Positions 6,797 through 14,701 are shown, counted from the stretch's first letter. The stretch: 16,735 nt of DNA from a bacterium (GCA_026417415.1 JAOADG010000030.1:1-16735); one strand, 5' to 3'. Made by a program: numbers and translations. Notes: generated from the letters alone by a model not told the origin.

Positions 6797-7804
6797 TTAG
6801 GTGTATCGTGCTAAGGTCTCTTTGAGCACCTTGACCATCCACTCCCGAAAATGTTGGGGTTCCAGCACTTCCACATATTTTTGCCATCGCATTATCCAAG
6901 CCACCAGTTCGTCGGTAAGTTGGACACGGAAGGTCAGTTTGACGGTGTTGTCATTTTCTTTGGTGATCATTTGGCTGGGGTGCCACATCCGCTCTGCGAT
7001 TACCTGCGCTACCGGTGGATAAAAGCGCATGGTTACATCCGAAACCAATTTGCTGTTGTGTCCTAAAATACCGAAACGATCGTTTAGAATCTGCTGGAGT
7101 TTGAAATTAGGGTTGCGCTTAAAGGTTTGTGAGGGGAGCAGTTCCACTTCTTCCATTCTATGGAATGGGAGCGTCAAATAGCGTTCTTGGAGAACATCCC
7201 AAACGATAGCATAAAGTGCTTCACGGAAGAGCAAGATTCCATACGGTTCAGCCAAATAGCGGTTTACTGATTGTTGCGTGGGTTTTTTGTAAACGATATG
7301 GATGCGGATACTTCGTTTGACTGCTTCTGTGAAGTTCCGAATCTGTTTGGTAAAAGGTCTTAAATCCACACGTCCATTTTGAGCGATGTAAAAGGTGTCA
7401 TTCAACGAATTTTGACGCGGATCAATCACTTCAATAGGAAACAGTTCTTTCATTCTATCCCGCAGCTGCTCTACCCCTTCTGCCCAAGGGGTATATTCTA
7501 CGATCTTTGCCAACTCATCCAACAACAGCACGGCAGCAATTTCGTCGTCGCACAACAGTTTCGGAAAATAATCACGAAAATGCGGTGCCAGTTTCCAAGT
7601 AAGTTCACGACCATTTTCATACACACTTTCCAATGGTATATTTGCCATTGACAGACGGACCATATCGCGCTCTAAGGTGCGGCGAGAGACCTTTCTGTCA
7701 AAAAGATAATACAACTGGTTAATGGTTGCTTTGCGATTGGTACATAAAAACCGCAAAATCCGTAAACAACGTTCCAATACTTGGGTTTCGGTTCGTGAAT
7801 TCAT
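6797..7804 (-). CDS. WYL-domain transcriptional regulator
   Basis: The 335-aa protein has the usual three-part layout of WYL regulators. A winged helix-turn-helix lies at about 8-70 (LERCLRILRFLCTNRKATINQLYYLF, VSRRTLERDMVRL). A WYL domain lies at about 163-228 (AEPYGILLFREALYAIVWDV...YLTLPFHRMEEVELL), and a C-terminal WCX-like domain at about 255-332 (DVTMRFYPPVAQVIAERMW ... WIMRWQKYVEVLEP). The name-giving W-Y-L is degenerate here (LYA), though the Arg/His-rich ligand face is partly kept. Such proteins sense nucleic acids or nucleotides and often control CRISPR or other defence genes. GAGG sits four bases before the ATG. It is a single-gene unit with its own promoter-like sequence; its target is unknown. 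Confidence 0.88.
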   Translation of the reverse strand: MNSRTETQVLERCLRILRFLCTNRKATINQLYYLFDRKVSRRTLERDMVRLSMANIPLESVYENGRELTWKLAPHFRDYFPKLLCDDEIAAVLLLDELAKIVEYTPWAEGVEQLRDRMKELFPIEVIDPRQNSLNDTFYIAQNGRVDLRPFTKQIRNFTEAVKRSIRIHIVYKKPTQQSVNRYLAEPYGILLFREALYAIVWDVLQERYLTLPFHRMEEVELLPSQTFKRNPNFKLQQILNDRFGILGHNSKLVSDVTMRFYPPVAQVIAERMWHPSQMITKENDNTVKLTFRVQLTDELVAWIMRWQKYVEVLEPQHFREWMVKVLKETLARYT

Positions 7805-7830
7805 ATCACCTCAAAATGAATTAAAATAGA

Positions 7831-7860
7831 AAATTACAAAAAAAAGATATCCATTGTCAA
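7831..7860 (-). promoter_or_regulatory. Sigma-70-like promoter of the WYL regulator gene
   Basis: On the minus strand TTGACA (7860-7855) and TAATTT (7836-7831) are 18 bases apart and end about 26 bases before the ATG. The -35 box is perfect and the -10 is moderate. Confidence 0.4.
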
Positions 7861-7884
7861 CTCTTTTCAAATTGTCATCATTTT

Positions 7885-8097
7885 TCTTTAAGACCTTTTG
7901 AATCCACATTAAAACTGTTCTTAGAAAACGATGGTATTCAAAGAATAGATTTAGAAAAAATTGTTATTCCGAATTCTAAGATAATCAATGGGGAAGATTT
8001 ATCATATTCTCAAAAATTCTTCAGTTTTATTCAAAACGCTCCTAAAAAGGTTTACTATTTGGATAAAACTATAGGAATCGGTTTAACTTATCTTTGA
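7885..8097 (+). pseudogene. 3' remnant of an unidentified gene
   Basis: The frame starting with codons at 7885 reads as coherent protein for about 70 codons: SLRPFESTLKLFLENDG, then QRIDLEKIVIPNS, then FFSFIQNAPKKVYYLDKTIG and a TGA at 8095. There is no ATG and no plausible start; the frame opens after a TAA at 7822 within the WYL promoter region. Composition is AT-rich and lysine/isoleucine-rich, unlike the flanking portal gene. It looks like the C-terminal tail of a gene whose 5' part was deleted. The last 29 bases overlap the 3' end of the convergent portal-like gene. The family was not recognised. Confidence 0.55.
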
Positions 8098-9397
8098 CCT
8101 CCTCTTTGTGGATATACCCTTTGGCTTCCAATTCCAATAAGGTCTTGACTTTTAGCGAAAATGCTTGCTCGCGGGGCAGTGCAAAGGGGTCTGCGTGCGG
8201 TTCATAGCGATGTTCCACGGTACAAGGGTTGCCTCGTAACGCCAGTTCTATATTTGCCAAACGGTCTGCCAGCTGCAATCCTCGCAGTTGTAAAGATCGC
8301 ACAATATGCATCAACAAATTGTACTGGGCCTCTACCCAATTTTTGGTGGTCCCGTGGCTACGGCCGAGCACCCAAGGAAACAGTTTTAGTCCAGTAATCA
8401 CATCTTCCATCACTTCTTGCCGATGGATGCGCCACTGGGCACGCATTCCACCATCCCCGCCAATGACCGTCACTTCCACATCGCTCCACGTAAAGAGATG
8501 ATCGTCAGCTTCCAAACGTGAAAACCCTTGAACGGTATCATCAAAGTATCTGGAAGCACGCAGTTCGTAATCTTCCGCAGATTCGGACGGGTCACGTGGA
8601 GGTGGTGTGATTTTGATTTGCAATCGGGGTGTCCCAGCGTGCTTCGCACTTCGTGCCATATCTTCCAACAGTTGTGTTTCTATGGCCAAAACGAATGGGA
8701 GTGTTGCCAACGGCTCTATTCCAGACGGATTAGACGGATCGTGAGTCAACACCGCATAGAAAAACCGATCAGGTGGGACCGGAATTAGATATCGTTCATT
8801 TTGCAGCCAATACTTTTCGTTTTGAGGGCCGAAACGCACGCGGTATGGATCCAGAAAATGAATGCGGTCAATCCCACTTAAATCGGGATATGGGACGATC
8901 TCCACCGCACAACGTCCTAAGGTAAAAAGTTCCAGAAACAGAGCTTCGGTCAGTCGCTCTAAAGCACGTTTGCCGGGGTACGGTTCAAGTTTTTGCTCAA
9001 ACTGGTCTAAGATCTGATTGGCAGACGGTTTGGCATACTCGGGACCACTAATCACCCGTTCTAACGGCGTAGCACACAGATGCACCCACGACCAAATCCC
9101 AGCAGAAACAATGGGAATGCGATCACGCAGATAACGAAAAAAGGCGGCACGCTGGTGCGTATCATACTGTAAAAAAGCGTGTTGATAGGGTGAAAACACT
9201 GTTTGAAAGAAAGTCGTGGTCCCTTGAAAAAAAGGGGGTGGCGTAGGGTTTAAGGAAGGTGGATCCAAAGCAGGTGGATCGTTCGGTTGTTGGGCTAAAT
9301 GCCGTTCATACAACTGTACAAAAGTGGAATAAACCGAAGGTTGTGGCCGTCTTGGTTTGCTCAATAGCCGAAACGGCGGTTGAACCGTAGAATTCAT
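8069..9397 (-). CDS. Phage portal-like protein
   Basis: The protein is 442 aa, a normal size for a portal. A proline-rich N-terminus (residues 35-56) leads into helices with IPIVSAGIWSWVHLCATP and then EALFLELFTLGRCAVEIVPY and DLSGIDRIHFLDPYRVRF (about 150-189), the characteristic portal core in which a strand pair follows the 'G-x-A-v-E-i' segment. A clip-like beta region (YLIPVPPDRFFYAV) and a long helical C-terminal half (ETQLLEDMARSAKHAGTP, WVEAQYNLLMHIVRS) follow. Portals form the dodecameric DNA gate of the virion head. GGAG precedes the ATG by five bases. No terminase or capsid gene is nearby; the upstream neighbours on the same strand are lysis genes. The reading frame is intact. Confidence 0.75.
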   Translation of the reverse strand: MNSTVQPPFRLLSKPRRPQPSVYSTFVQLYERHLAQQPNDPPALDPPSLNPTPPPFFQGTTTFFQTVFSPYQHAFLQYDTHQRAAFFRYLRDRIPIVSAGIWSWVHLCATPLERVISGPEYAKPSANQILDQFEQKLEPYPGKRALERLTEALFLELFTLGRCAVEIVPYPDLSGIDRIHFLDPYRVRFGPQNEKYWLQNERYLIPVPPDRFFYAVLTHDPSNPSGIEPLATLPFVLAIETQLLEDMARSAKHAGTPRLQIKITPPPRDPSESAEDYELRASRYFDDTVQGFSRLEADDHLFTWSDVEVTVIGGDGGMRAQWRIHRQEVMEDVITGLKLFPWVLGRSHGTTKNWVEAQYNLLMHIVRSLQLRGLQLADRLANIELALRGNPCTVEHRYEPHADPFALPREQAFSLKVKTLLELEAKGYIHKEEVKDKLNRFL

Positions 9398-9542
9398 AAT
9401 ATCTCCTTTGAGAAAACGTATCCTAATCCTCTAAGTTGAGTAGGGAGTTTACTTCCTTTTCATCTCTTAGGGGAATTTGAAATTAAAAAATGTCTTCAGC
9501 GTTGTTCTCAATGCACTCAGATTTTCTTAGGTTTTCACGTTT

Positions 9543-9764
9543 CTAAAACAGCATATTTGAACGGTTGCGCGAGGGCTTTTCTTTTAGCACCTGAACTATG
9601 TCCACCGCAGATTGCCCCAAGAGGTAACTGGATAAAATCACCATAATCGCTTCAACCATCTCTTTTGCCGCCTCGGGAGTAAGCCCTAAGTACTGAATAA
9701 ACACGGTGGTAAGCAATCCTGCTAAGGTCATAAGAAGTTTTCGTGAAAGCCATTTTTTCCACAT
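9543..9764 (-). CDS. Holin-like small membrane protein
   Basis: The 73-aa protein has a charged N-terminus (MWKKWLSRK), a hydrophobic segment LLMTLAGLLTTVFIQYLGL, a short TPEAAKEM loop and a second hydrophobic stretch AIMVILSSYLLGQSAVDIV, ending in a basic tail. The LxLTPEAAxxxV...YLLGQSAVDI pattern is common in small phage proteins encoded beside endolysins and taken as holins. GGAG lies eight bases before the ATG. Two genes upstream on the same strand is a peptidoglycan amidase, which supports a lysis role. Pore formation itself is inferred. Confidence 0.65.
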   Translation of the reverse strand: MWKKWLSRKLLMTLAGLLTTVFIQYLGLTPEAAKEMVEAIMVILSSYLLGQSAVDIVQVLKEKPSRNRSNMLF

Positions 9765-9843
9765 ATGGGGAACTCCTTTCTTGTGTAAGTAAATTTTGGG
9801 AAGAATTGGGGTTTTGAATGCAGTTAGAAATCCGATTCGGAAG

Positions 9844-10128
9844 TCATTTTCCGAACCACGTGATTACTGCGACCATAAACCCAAACAACGCGGTAGTGGA
9901 CAAGTAGCGGATGGTCAAACGCCGCTCCAATAAAGCGTGTAGGGTCTCCAGTTGACGAATGGTTTGAGCGATGATCATTTGACTGCGGCGATCACTTTCT
10001 GCCGGATGTAGGGCTTGCAAAATGGCGCGCTGTTCGGATAACAAATCTGTTTCCATCGCCAATATGCGCTCCAAGCGTTCGGCAATCGTCGCTAACTGTT
10101 CACTAATGTGATACAATTCATTGGACAT
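9844..10128 (-). CDS. Coiled-coil protein with C-terminal membrane anchor (lysis-associated?)
   Basis: The 94-aa protein is helical with heptad-like spacing through ISEQLATIAERLERILAMETDLLSE and IAQTIRQLETLHALLERR, followed by a single C-terminal membrane segment (YLSTTALFGFMVAVITWFG). This layout recalls XhlA-type proteins that accompany holin and amidase in phage lysis cassettes, but no signature motif was seen. It lies between the amidase (52 bases upstream) and the holin-like gene (79 bases downstream). The ribosome site is weak. Confidence 0.65.
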   Translation of the reverse strand: MSNELYHISEQLATIAERLERILAMETDLLSEQRAILQALHPAESDRRSQMIIAQTIRQLETLHALLERRLTIRYLSTTALFGFMVAVITWFGK

Positions 10129-10180
10129 AAATCAACCTTTTCCATCTGTTTACAAAGTAGGATTAGCCAAAAATACGGTC

Positions 10181-10636
10181 TTACCGTGCCTTGAACGCTA
10201 CCCCCCACTCTTTTCGCAGCGTGTCCATATCCAACAGTGGACAGCGTTTATATGGCTGAAATTCGTAGTGGCCATAAAGGGACGCTTGGGGATAGCGGGG
10301 GAGCAATTGATCCACTATCAATATACGGGCTGCATCCAATTGGGCTTTTGGATACTCCCCTTTTCCAATCAAACAGACCCCGATACTGTGGGTATTGAAC
10401 CCTTGACAATGCGCCCCGATTTCCGTTTCTGCACGGCCGATCTCTATAGCACCAAGCGGTGCATCGGGCTTTTGGGTTTGATACGCTGATAAAGTGCGAT
10501 ACCCATTCAGCACCACATAATGATACCCAATGCACTGAAACCCGCGCGCTTGATGCCAACGATCAATCAGTGCAGCATCACCAAAATGCGAATCCGAACA
10601 ATGTAAAATAATAAAATGAATGTCTCTGTATAGCAT
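10181..10636 (-). CDS. N-acetylmuramoyl-L-alanine amidase (T7 lysozyme/PGRP family)
   Basis: The 151-aa single-domain enzyme cuts the bond between N-acetylmuramic acid and the peptide stem of peptidoglycan. The zinc ligands of the Amidase_2 fold are in place: H12 (FIILHCSDS), H123 (YGHYEFQP) and C132 (KRCPLLD). Catalytic partners Y38 (CIGYHYVV) and K130 (K-x-C, as in T7 lysozyme) are also present, and NTHSIGVCLIG is the typical core strand. There is no signal peptide or cell-wall binding domain, so export would depend on the neighbouring holin-like protein. It has a phage-endolysin size. The ATG lacks a clear Shine-Dalgarno site. The gene's upstream region is a remnant of a restriction-modification gene. 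Confidence 0.92.
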   Translation of the reverse strand: MLYRDIHFIILHCSDSHFGDAALIDRWHQARGFQCIGYHYVVLNGYRTLSAYQTQKPDAPLGAIEIGRAETEIGAHCQGFNTHSIGVCLIGKGEYPKAQLDAARILIVDQLLPRYPQASLYGHYEFQPYKRCPLLDMDTLRKEWGVAFKAR

Positions 10637-10676
10637 GATTTTACTTTGTTAAATTGAAAAAAAGCGTTGGAGTTAA

Positions 10677-10865
10677 TGGAATGAGATCTGGAACTTTACC
10701 ATTGGTGGGTACCAAGTGTGTCAAAAGTGGTTAAAAGATAGAAAGGGTGAAACATTATCTTTTGAAGATATTCAACATTATCAAAACATCGTTTCTGTGG
10801 TGCAAGAAACGTTGCGTATCATGCAAGAAATAGATGGTGTTACGAAGGACTTTTTTACTAAGTAG
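10677..10865 (+). pseudogene. 3' remnant of a type ISP-like restriction-modification gene
   Basis: A plus-strand frame of 62 codons opens after a TAA at 10674 and ends with TAG at 10863. It reads WNFTIGGYQVCQKWLKDRKG, then TLSFEDIQHYQNIV and ETLRIMQEID. The segments IGGYQVCxKWLKDRKG and L-S-x-x-D-I-x-H-Y-Q are the well-conserved extreme C-terminus of type ISP-like restriction enzyme/N6-adenine methylase fusions. No start codon or ribosome site is present and the rest of the ~1000-aa protein is missing, so this is a dead tail. Its last 8 bases overlap the end of the convergent histidine kinase gene. It implies that an R-M gene once occupied this site. Confidence 0.75.
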
Positions 10866-13641
10866 GAACCTCCTTATTGTTTTGACTTACGATTTGCTGA
10901 ATTTTTTGGATCAATTCGCTTATCGTGAACGGCTTGTTGATTAAGTAAACGTTTTCATGTTTTAATTTTTCATAGTCCATATCGGAGGTATAACCGGACA
11001 TCAAGAGGATCGGGATTTGGCTAAACCGTTTCTTCACCTCTCTGTACAGTTCTAAGCCCCCCATCACCGGCATCACAATATCTGACAAAATAAAATGGGG
11101 ATAATCCTCTGGTTTCAGGGTGTCTAACCATTGTAAAAGTTGCTCACCATTGTGGAAAAGTTTTACTCTACAACCTAAATTAGTTAGCGATTTAAACAGT
11201 AAATTCCGAATAAATTCTTCATCTTCGGCAATGGCTATGGTTTTTTGTACTTCTGATGAACCTTTCAATTCCACTTTTTTCATCTGTTCGCTTTCTATTT
11301 CTATTGCAAGCGGTAGAAAGATTTTGAACGTGGTCCCTTCGTTGATGGCACTTTGAACCGAAATATACCCCCCGGCTTCATGGATAATGGATTTCACCGT
11401 AGCCAGTCCTAATCCAGTCCCTTTTCCTTCCGGTTTGGTTGTGAAAAAGGGTTCAAAAATCCGTTCCATTACTTCTTTGGACATACCCGATCCATTATCT
11501 TCTACCGAAAGCACACCATAATCACCGATAGGTATCTCTGGCGGCATTTGGGTATCAATATCCCAGTACTGCAGCAACGAGGTACGGATCATTATCCGTC
11601 CATTTTTTTTGAGTGCATCACGCGCGTTCACCACCAAGTTCATAATCACCTGCTCCAACATACTCGGATCGATATTCACATAGGGAGTATTTTCTTCACA
11701 AACCACTTGAAACTCAATATTTTCGCCGATCAACCTGCGGAGTACCTTTTGCATATTTAGCACCACTTCTTTTAAGGAGACAACTTTAGGAAGATGCGGC
11801 TGTTTTCGTACAAATGCCAACAACTGTCTCGTCAAACTGGAAGCACGTTCCACCATCGTTTTGATGGTCATCAATTCGTTGTGAGCAGGATGATCGGGTT
11901 CTAATAACATATTGATGATATCCGTGGTTCCACCAATCACGGTCAAAACATTGTTAAAATCGTGGGCTACTCCACCTGCTAACCGTCCAATTGCATCCAC
12001 TTTTGCTATTTGACGCAGTTCTTCTTCGTAACTCTTGCGATCGGTAATATCGTGGAAGATCCCTAACAACACGTTATCCTCGCGATAAGGGACATAAGTC
12101 AAAGACACTTCTACATAACGGTCAATCTTTTTTTTGGTGTGGACCTTCATTTCAAACTGTTGTTTTTGCAAAGAAGGGTTTGATAGCAACTGTTCTGCAT
12201 ATTGTTGAAAGGTTTGGCGAAACGGCTCTGCAATCAGTTCATAAAAATCAAATTCTAAAGATTCGATTTCTAAGCGGGTCAATCCAAACAATTCTAAAAA
12301 GCGTGTATTTACAAATATTAAACGATTCTCATGAAGTAAAAACACAGAATCATGGGATAATTCCACCAACATACGATATTGCTCTTCACTATTCTTTAGT
12401 TCATCTTCCAATCGCATTTGTTCCGTTATATCAATGCATACCCCATAAATTAACCCTTCTTTTGGAAAAGCAAATGCCGACCATTTGAGGTAGCGGTAAT
12501 CCCCATCTACAGTAAGGTATCGGTTTACAAAATTGTTGATTTCTTGACCCTCACGCAATTGCTGGAATACATCTATGGTTTTTTGGTGATCCGAAGGGTG
12601 AACAAAATCAATCCACGGACGCTCTAAGAATTCTTCAATTTTCCAACCCAACATTCTTTTCCAAGCATTATTGATCTGCTTGAAATACCCACGAAAATCG
12701 GCAATGCACATAGGGATTTCCGAGAGTTCAAAAATGCGATTGCGTTCCAGCAATACACGTTCCGCTTCGCGTTGTTTACGTAGTGTAGATAAAGAAAAAC
12801 CAACATCGTGTGCCAGTTCCATTAAAAGGTATTTTTCATCTTCATCATAAGGGTAGAATTCACAGGTAAATAAATTAAGGACACCCAGCACCTCAGTGCC
12901 ACCAATGAGTGGCAATGAAACCAAGCAGATGGGTTTGGTAGAATATTGCTCGGAAGACACTTCACCTAAAAATAGGGTCCGATTGAGATTCGGAATAAAA
13001 ATGGGAACTTTTTCTTGAAACACACGATACAGTGGGTTGTTAGGCAGATTAGGATTGAGTAGTTTTTTCAACAATTCTTGTTCTGAAGTGATACCGGCTT
13101 GTGCCACAATTTCTAATTCTTCCGGACAATTCTGTTTTGGTAACACAATCCAAGCAATTACGTAACTGCCTTCTTGAGTGAGTAAAAGGGTGATTTTTTG
13201 AAATAACTCTTGTTCCGTTTGCGTACGAATAATGATTTGGTTGACCGAACTTAATAAGCGTAAGTTGCGATTGACACGTTTAAGACGCTCTTGCAACTTC
13301 AGCAAATGGGTCACATCGTGGATCATCACCAATCGTGCTTTTCTATCTTGATACTCAATGGAATGGGCTGTAACCTCCACATAGATGGTGTCCCCCTTTT
13401 GGGTCAGATGACGCCAAATTGTGGTATCACTTAGACCCTCTTCAAGTTGTTTCAAATCTTGATCTAATTTTGGAATATCCTCTGGAGGACGAATATCACG
13501 AATGGTAAGTTGAAGAAACTCTTCTCGAGTCCAACCATATTTTCGTACGGCAGCATCATTTACATCTAAAATCTTTAACGTTTCATTATCAAAAACCCAC
13601 ATAGGGACGGGGCTGTGGTGGAAATACACGATATTTTCCAT
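10858..13641 (-). CDS. Hybrid sensor histidine kinase (PAS-GAF-PAS-PAS-HisKA-HATPase-REC)
   Basis: The protein is 927 aa from the ATG at 13641; a TTG at 13677 would add 12 residues but has its AGG only three bases away. Domain order: PAS ~1-118, GAF ~135-290, PAS ~295-410, PAS ~418-538, HisKA with phosphoacceptor H560 in GRLAGGVAHDFNNVLTVIGG, and HATPase with N-box N668/N672, EDNGSG (714-719), FEPFFTTK (729-736) and GKGTGLGL (739-746). A receiver domain (~800-920) has E806/D807, phospho-acceptor D854, S882 and K903. There is no membrane segment or DNA-binding domain, so it is a cytosolic phosphorelay hub needing a partner phosphotransferase or regulator, none of which is in the window. The H-box resembles the CckA group of hybrid kinases. 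It is encoded between phage-like genes. Confidence 0.94.
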   Translation of the reverse strand: MENIVYFHHSPVPMWVFDNETLKILDVNDAAVRKYGWTREEFLQLTIRDIRPPEDIPKLDQDLKQLEEGLSDTTIWRHLTQKGDTIYVEVTAHSIEYQDRKARLVMIHDVTHLLKLQERLKRVNRNLRLLSSVNQIIIRTQTEQELFQKITLLLTQEGSYVIAWIVLPKQNCPEELEIVAQAGITSEQELLKKLLNPNLPNNPLYRVFQEKVPIFIPNLNRTLFLGEVSSEQYSTKPICLVSLPLIGGTEVLGVLNLFTCEFYPYDEDEKYLLMELAHDVGFSLSTLRKQREAERVLLERNRIFELSEIPMCIADFRGYFKQINNAWKRMLGWKIEEFLERPWIDFVHPSDHQKTIDVFQQLREGQEINNFVNRYLTVDGDYRYLKWSAFAFPKEGLIYGVCIDITEQMRLEDELKNSEEQYRMLVELSHDSVFLLHENRLIFVNTRFLELFGLTRLEIESLEFDFYELIAEPFRQTFQQYAEQLLSNPSLQKQQFEMKVHTKKKIDRYVEVSLTYVPYREDNVLLGIFHDITDRKSYEEELRQIAKVDAIGRLAGGVAHDFNNVLTVIGGTTDIINMLLEPDHPAHNELMTIKTMVERASSLTRQLLAFVRKQPHLPKVVSLKEVVLNMQKVLRRLIGENIEFQVVCEENTPYVNIDPSMLEQVIMNLVVNARDALKKNGRIMIRTSLLQYWDIDTQMPPEIPIGDYGVLSVEDNGSGMSKEVMERIFEPFFTTKPEGKGTGLGLATVKSIIHEAGGYISVQSAINEGTTFKIFLPLAIEIESEQMKKVELKGSSEVQKTIAIAEDEEFIRNLLFKSLTNLGCRVKLFHNGEQLLQWLDTLKPEDYPHFILSDIVMPVMGGLELYREVKKRFSQIPILLMSGYTSDMDYEKLKHENVYLINKPFTISELIQKIQQIVSQNNKEVPT

Positions 13642-13725
13642 AACTTGATCCGATGTAAAGATGCTTGATTGTAACAACCTTTATAGCAAAATACAAGTTG
13701 AATAGTAAAAAATTTAAATTAAGTA

Positions 13726-13741
13726 GGTGATGCACATCACA
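13726..13741. promoter_or_regulatory. CRP/FNR-family-like dyad upstream of the kinase gene
   Basis: GGTGA-N6-TCACA matches nine of the ten half-site bases of the CRP-type TGTGA-N6-TCACA operator. It sits ~85 bases before the kinase ATG, beyond the end of the upstream connector gene. A TATAAA lies nearer the start. No CRP-family gene is in the window, so binding is speculative. Confidence 0.3.
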
Positions 13742-13783
13742 CGATAATCGTATGTTGGTTTGATATACTTCTGGATATCGTTT

Positions 13784-14605
13784 TTATCCTACCCTTGCCC
13801 CTCGCCTTTCGGGTACACGGAGGTACGGTTGTAACAACTTCCACGCTTCCAAAAAGTAGCGATCGGATAGTTGCAGCCACTGTTTAGAGCGATCATCGGC
13901 TGCTGTATCTTTTCCATACTGCAACGGCCTAGCAGCCAGCGCCAAAGCGGCTAATCCTGCAGCCAACAAGGTCGCCCCTTCTTTGAGCATGGGTTCGTGC
14001 TGGTTGGGTGGGATAGGGTCACTTAGACGGCTTTCAATCATTTGGATGGCTGCAGCAACGGTCTCTTCTAACAGCGCATCTTCAATATGCACCTCTGCCA
14101 AATCATAATCCATCAATACAAAGGATGGATCTTGAATTTTGCTATTCCCACGCCGCCGTATTGCGCTTCCATCACTTGACCATTCGTAATCTGTTTCATG
14201 AGAATACACTTGGGCTTGGGAATAGATCAGGTACACGCTGCTGTTATCCGCAATGGAAGAACCATGGGCGCGTTTGATACGACCATTATCATAATCCACT
14301 ACATAATCTATCCCCTCGGTGTAAATGATGTCCATCCGCTCACTTTCACAAACAGAGACACTTCCATATGCCAGTTTGCTGCCATCAAACATACTCCATT
14401 GCGTACCGTTCAGGACCACGCTCACGGCGGTGGGGAGGATAGCGTTTTCACTATACACCAGTTCATTGGCAGGGATAGCTGCTCGCGTCGGCAGATAACT
14501 CCAATCTAATCCTTGCAAAAGAAGAGGGATCTGATACACCCGTTGGGAGGGAATGGGCGATCCCAATAAATGAAGACGCAACGCAGTCACATCGGTGAAA
14601 CTCAT
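13784..14605 (-). CDS. Phage head-tail connector/head-completion-like protein
   Basis: The 273-aa protein begins with MSFTDVTALRLHLLG, the short helix typical of head-tail connector (gp6/gp15-like) proteins. It then has a beta-rich middle with YTEGIDYVVDYDNGRIKRAHGS and VYLIYSQAQVYS, and a helical end rich in Ala and Leu (LLEETVAAAIQMIESRL, EGATLLAAGLAALALAA, KQWLQLSDRYFLEAWKLLQPYL). The 'G.DYvvDy.nGrIkr' phrase is common in phage neck and structural proteins. There is no signal peptide. AAAGGGA lies ahead of the ATG. It stands alone between the kinase and the ARPP-1 gene, far from the portal. The exact virion role is not certain. Confidence 0.6.
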   Translation of the reverse strand: MSFTDVTALRLHLLGSPIPSQRVYQIPLLLQGLDWSYLPTRAAIPANELVYSENAILPTAVSVVLNGTQWSMFDGSKLAYGSVSVCESERMDIIYTEGIDYVVDYDNGRIKRAHGSSIADNSSVYLIYSQAQVYSHETDYEWSSDGSAIRRRGNSKIQDPSFVLMDYDLAEVHIEDALLEETVAAAIQMIESRLSDPIPPNQHEPMLKEGATLLAAGLAALALAARPLQYGKDTAADDRSKQWLQLSDRYFLEAWKLLQPYLRVPERRGARVG

Positions 14606-14701
14606 TTCAATTCCCTTTCTGATTTGAATATGAATTCAAGCAAACCATCCGAGTTTACAAAAACCGTTGTTTTCCTGCTACAAAAGCAGATGGTAAAGGG
14701 G

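Noticed and set aside
8069-10636. Complete prophage
   Set aside because: No integrase, terminase, major capsid, tail or replication gene, and no attachment-site pair, is present; ordinary cellular genes lie between the virus-like genes.
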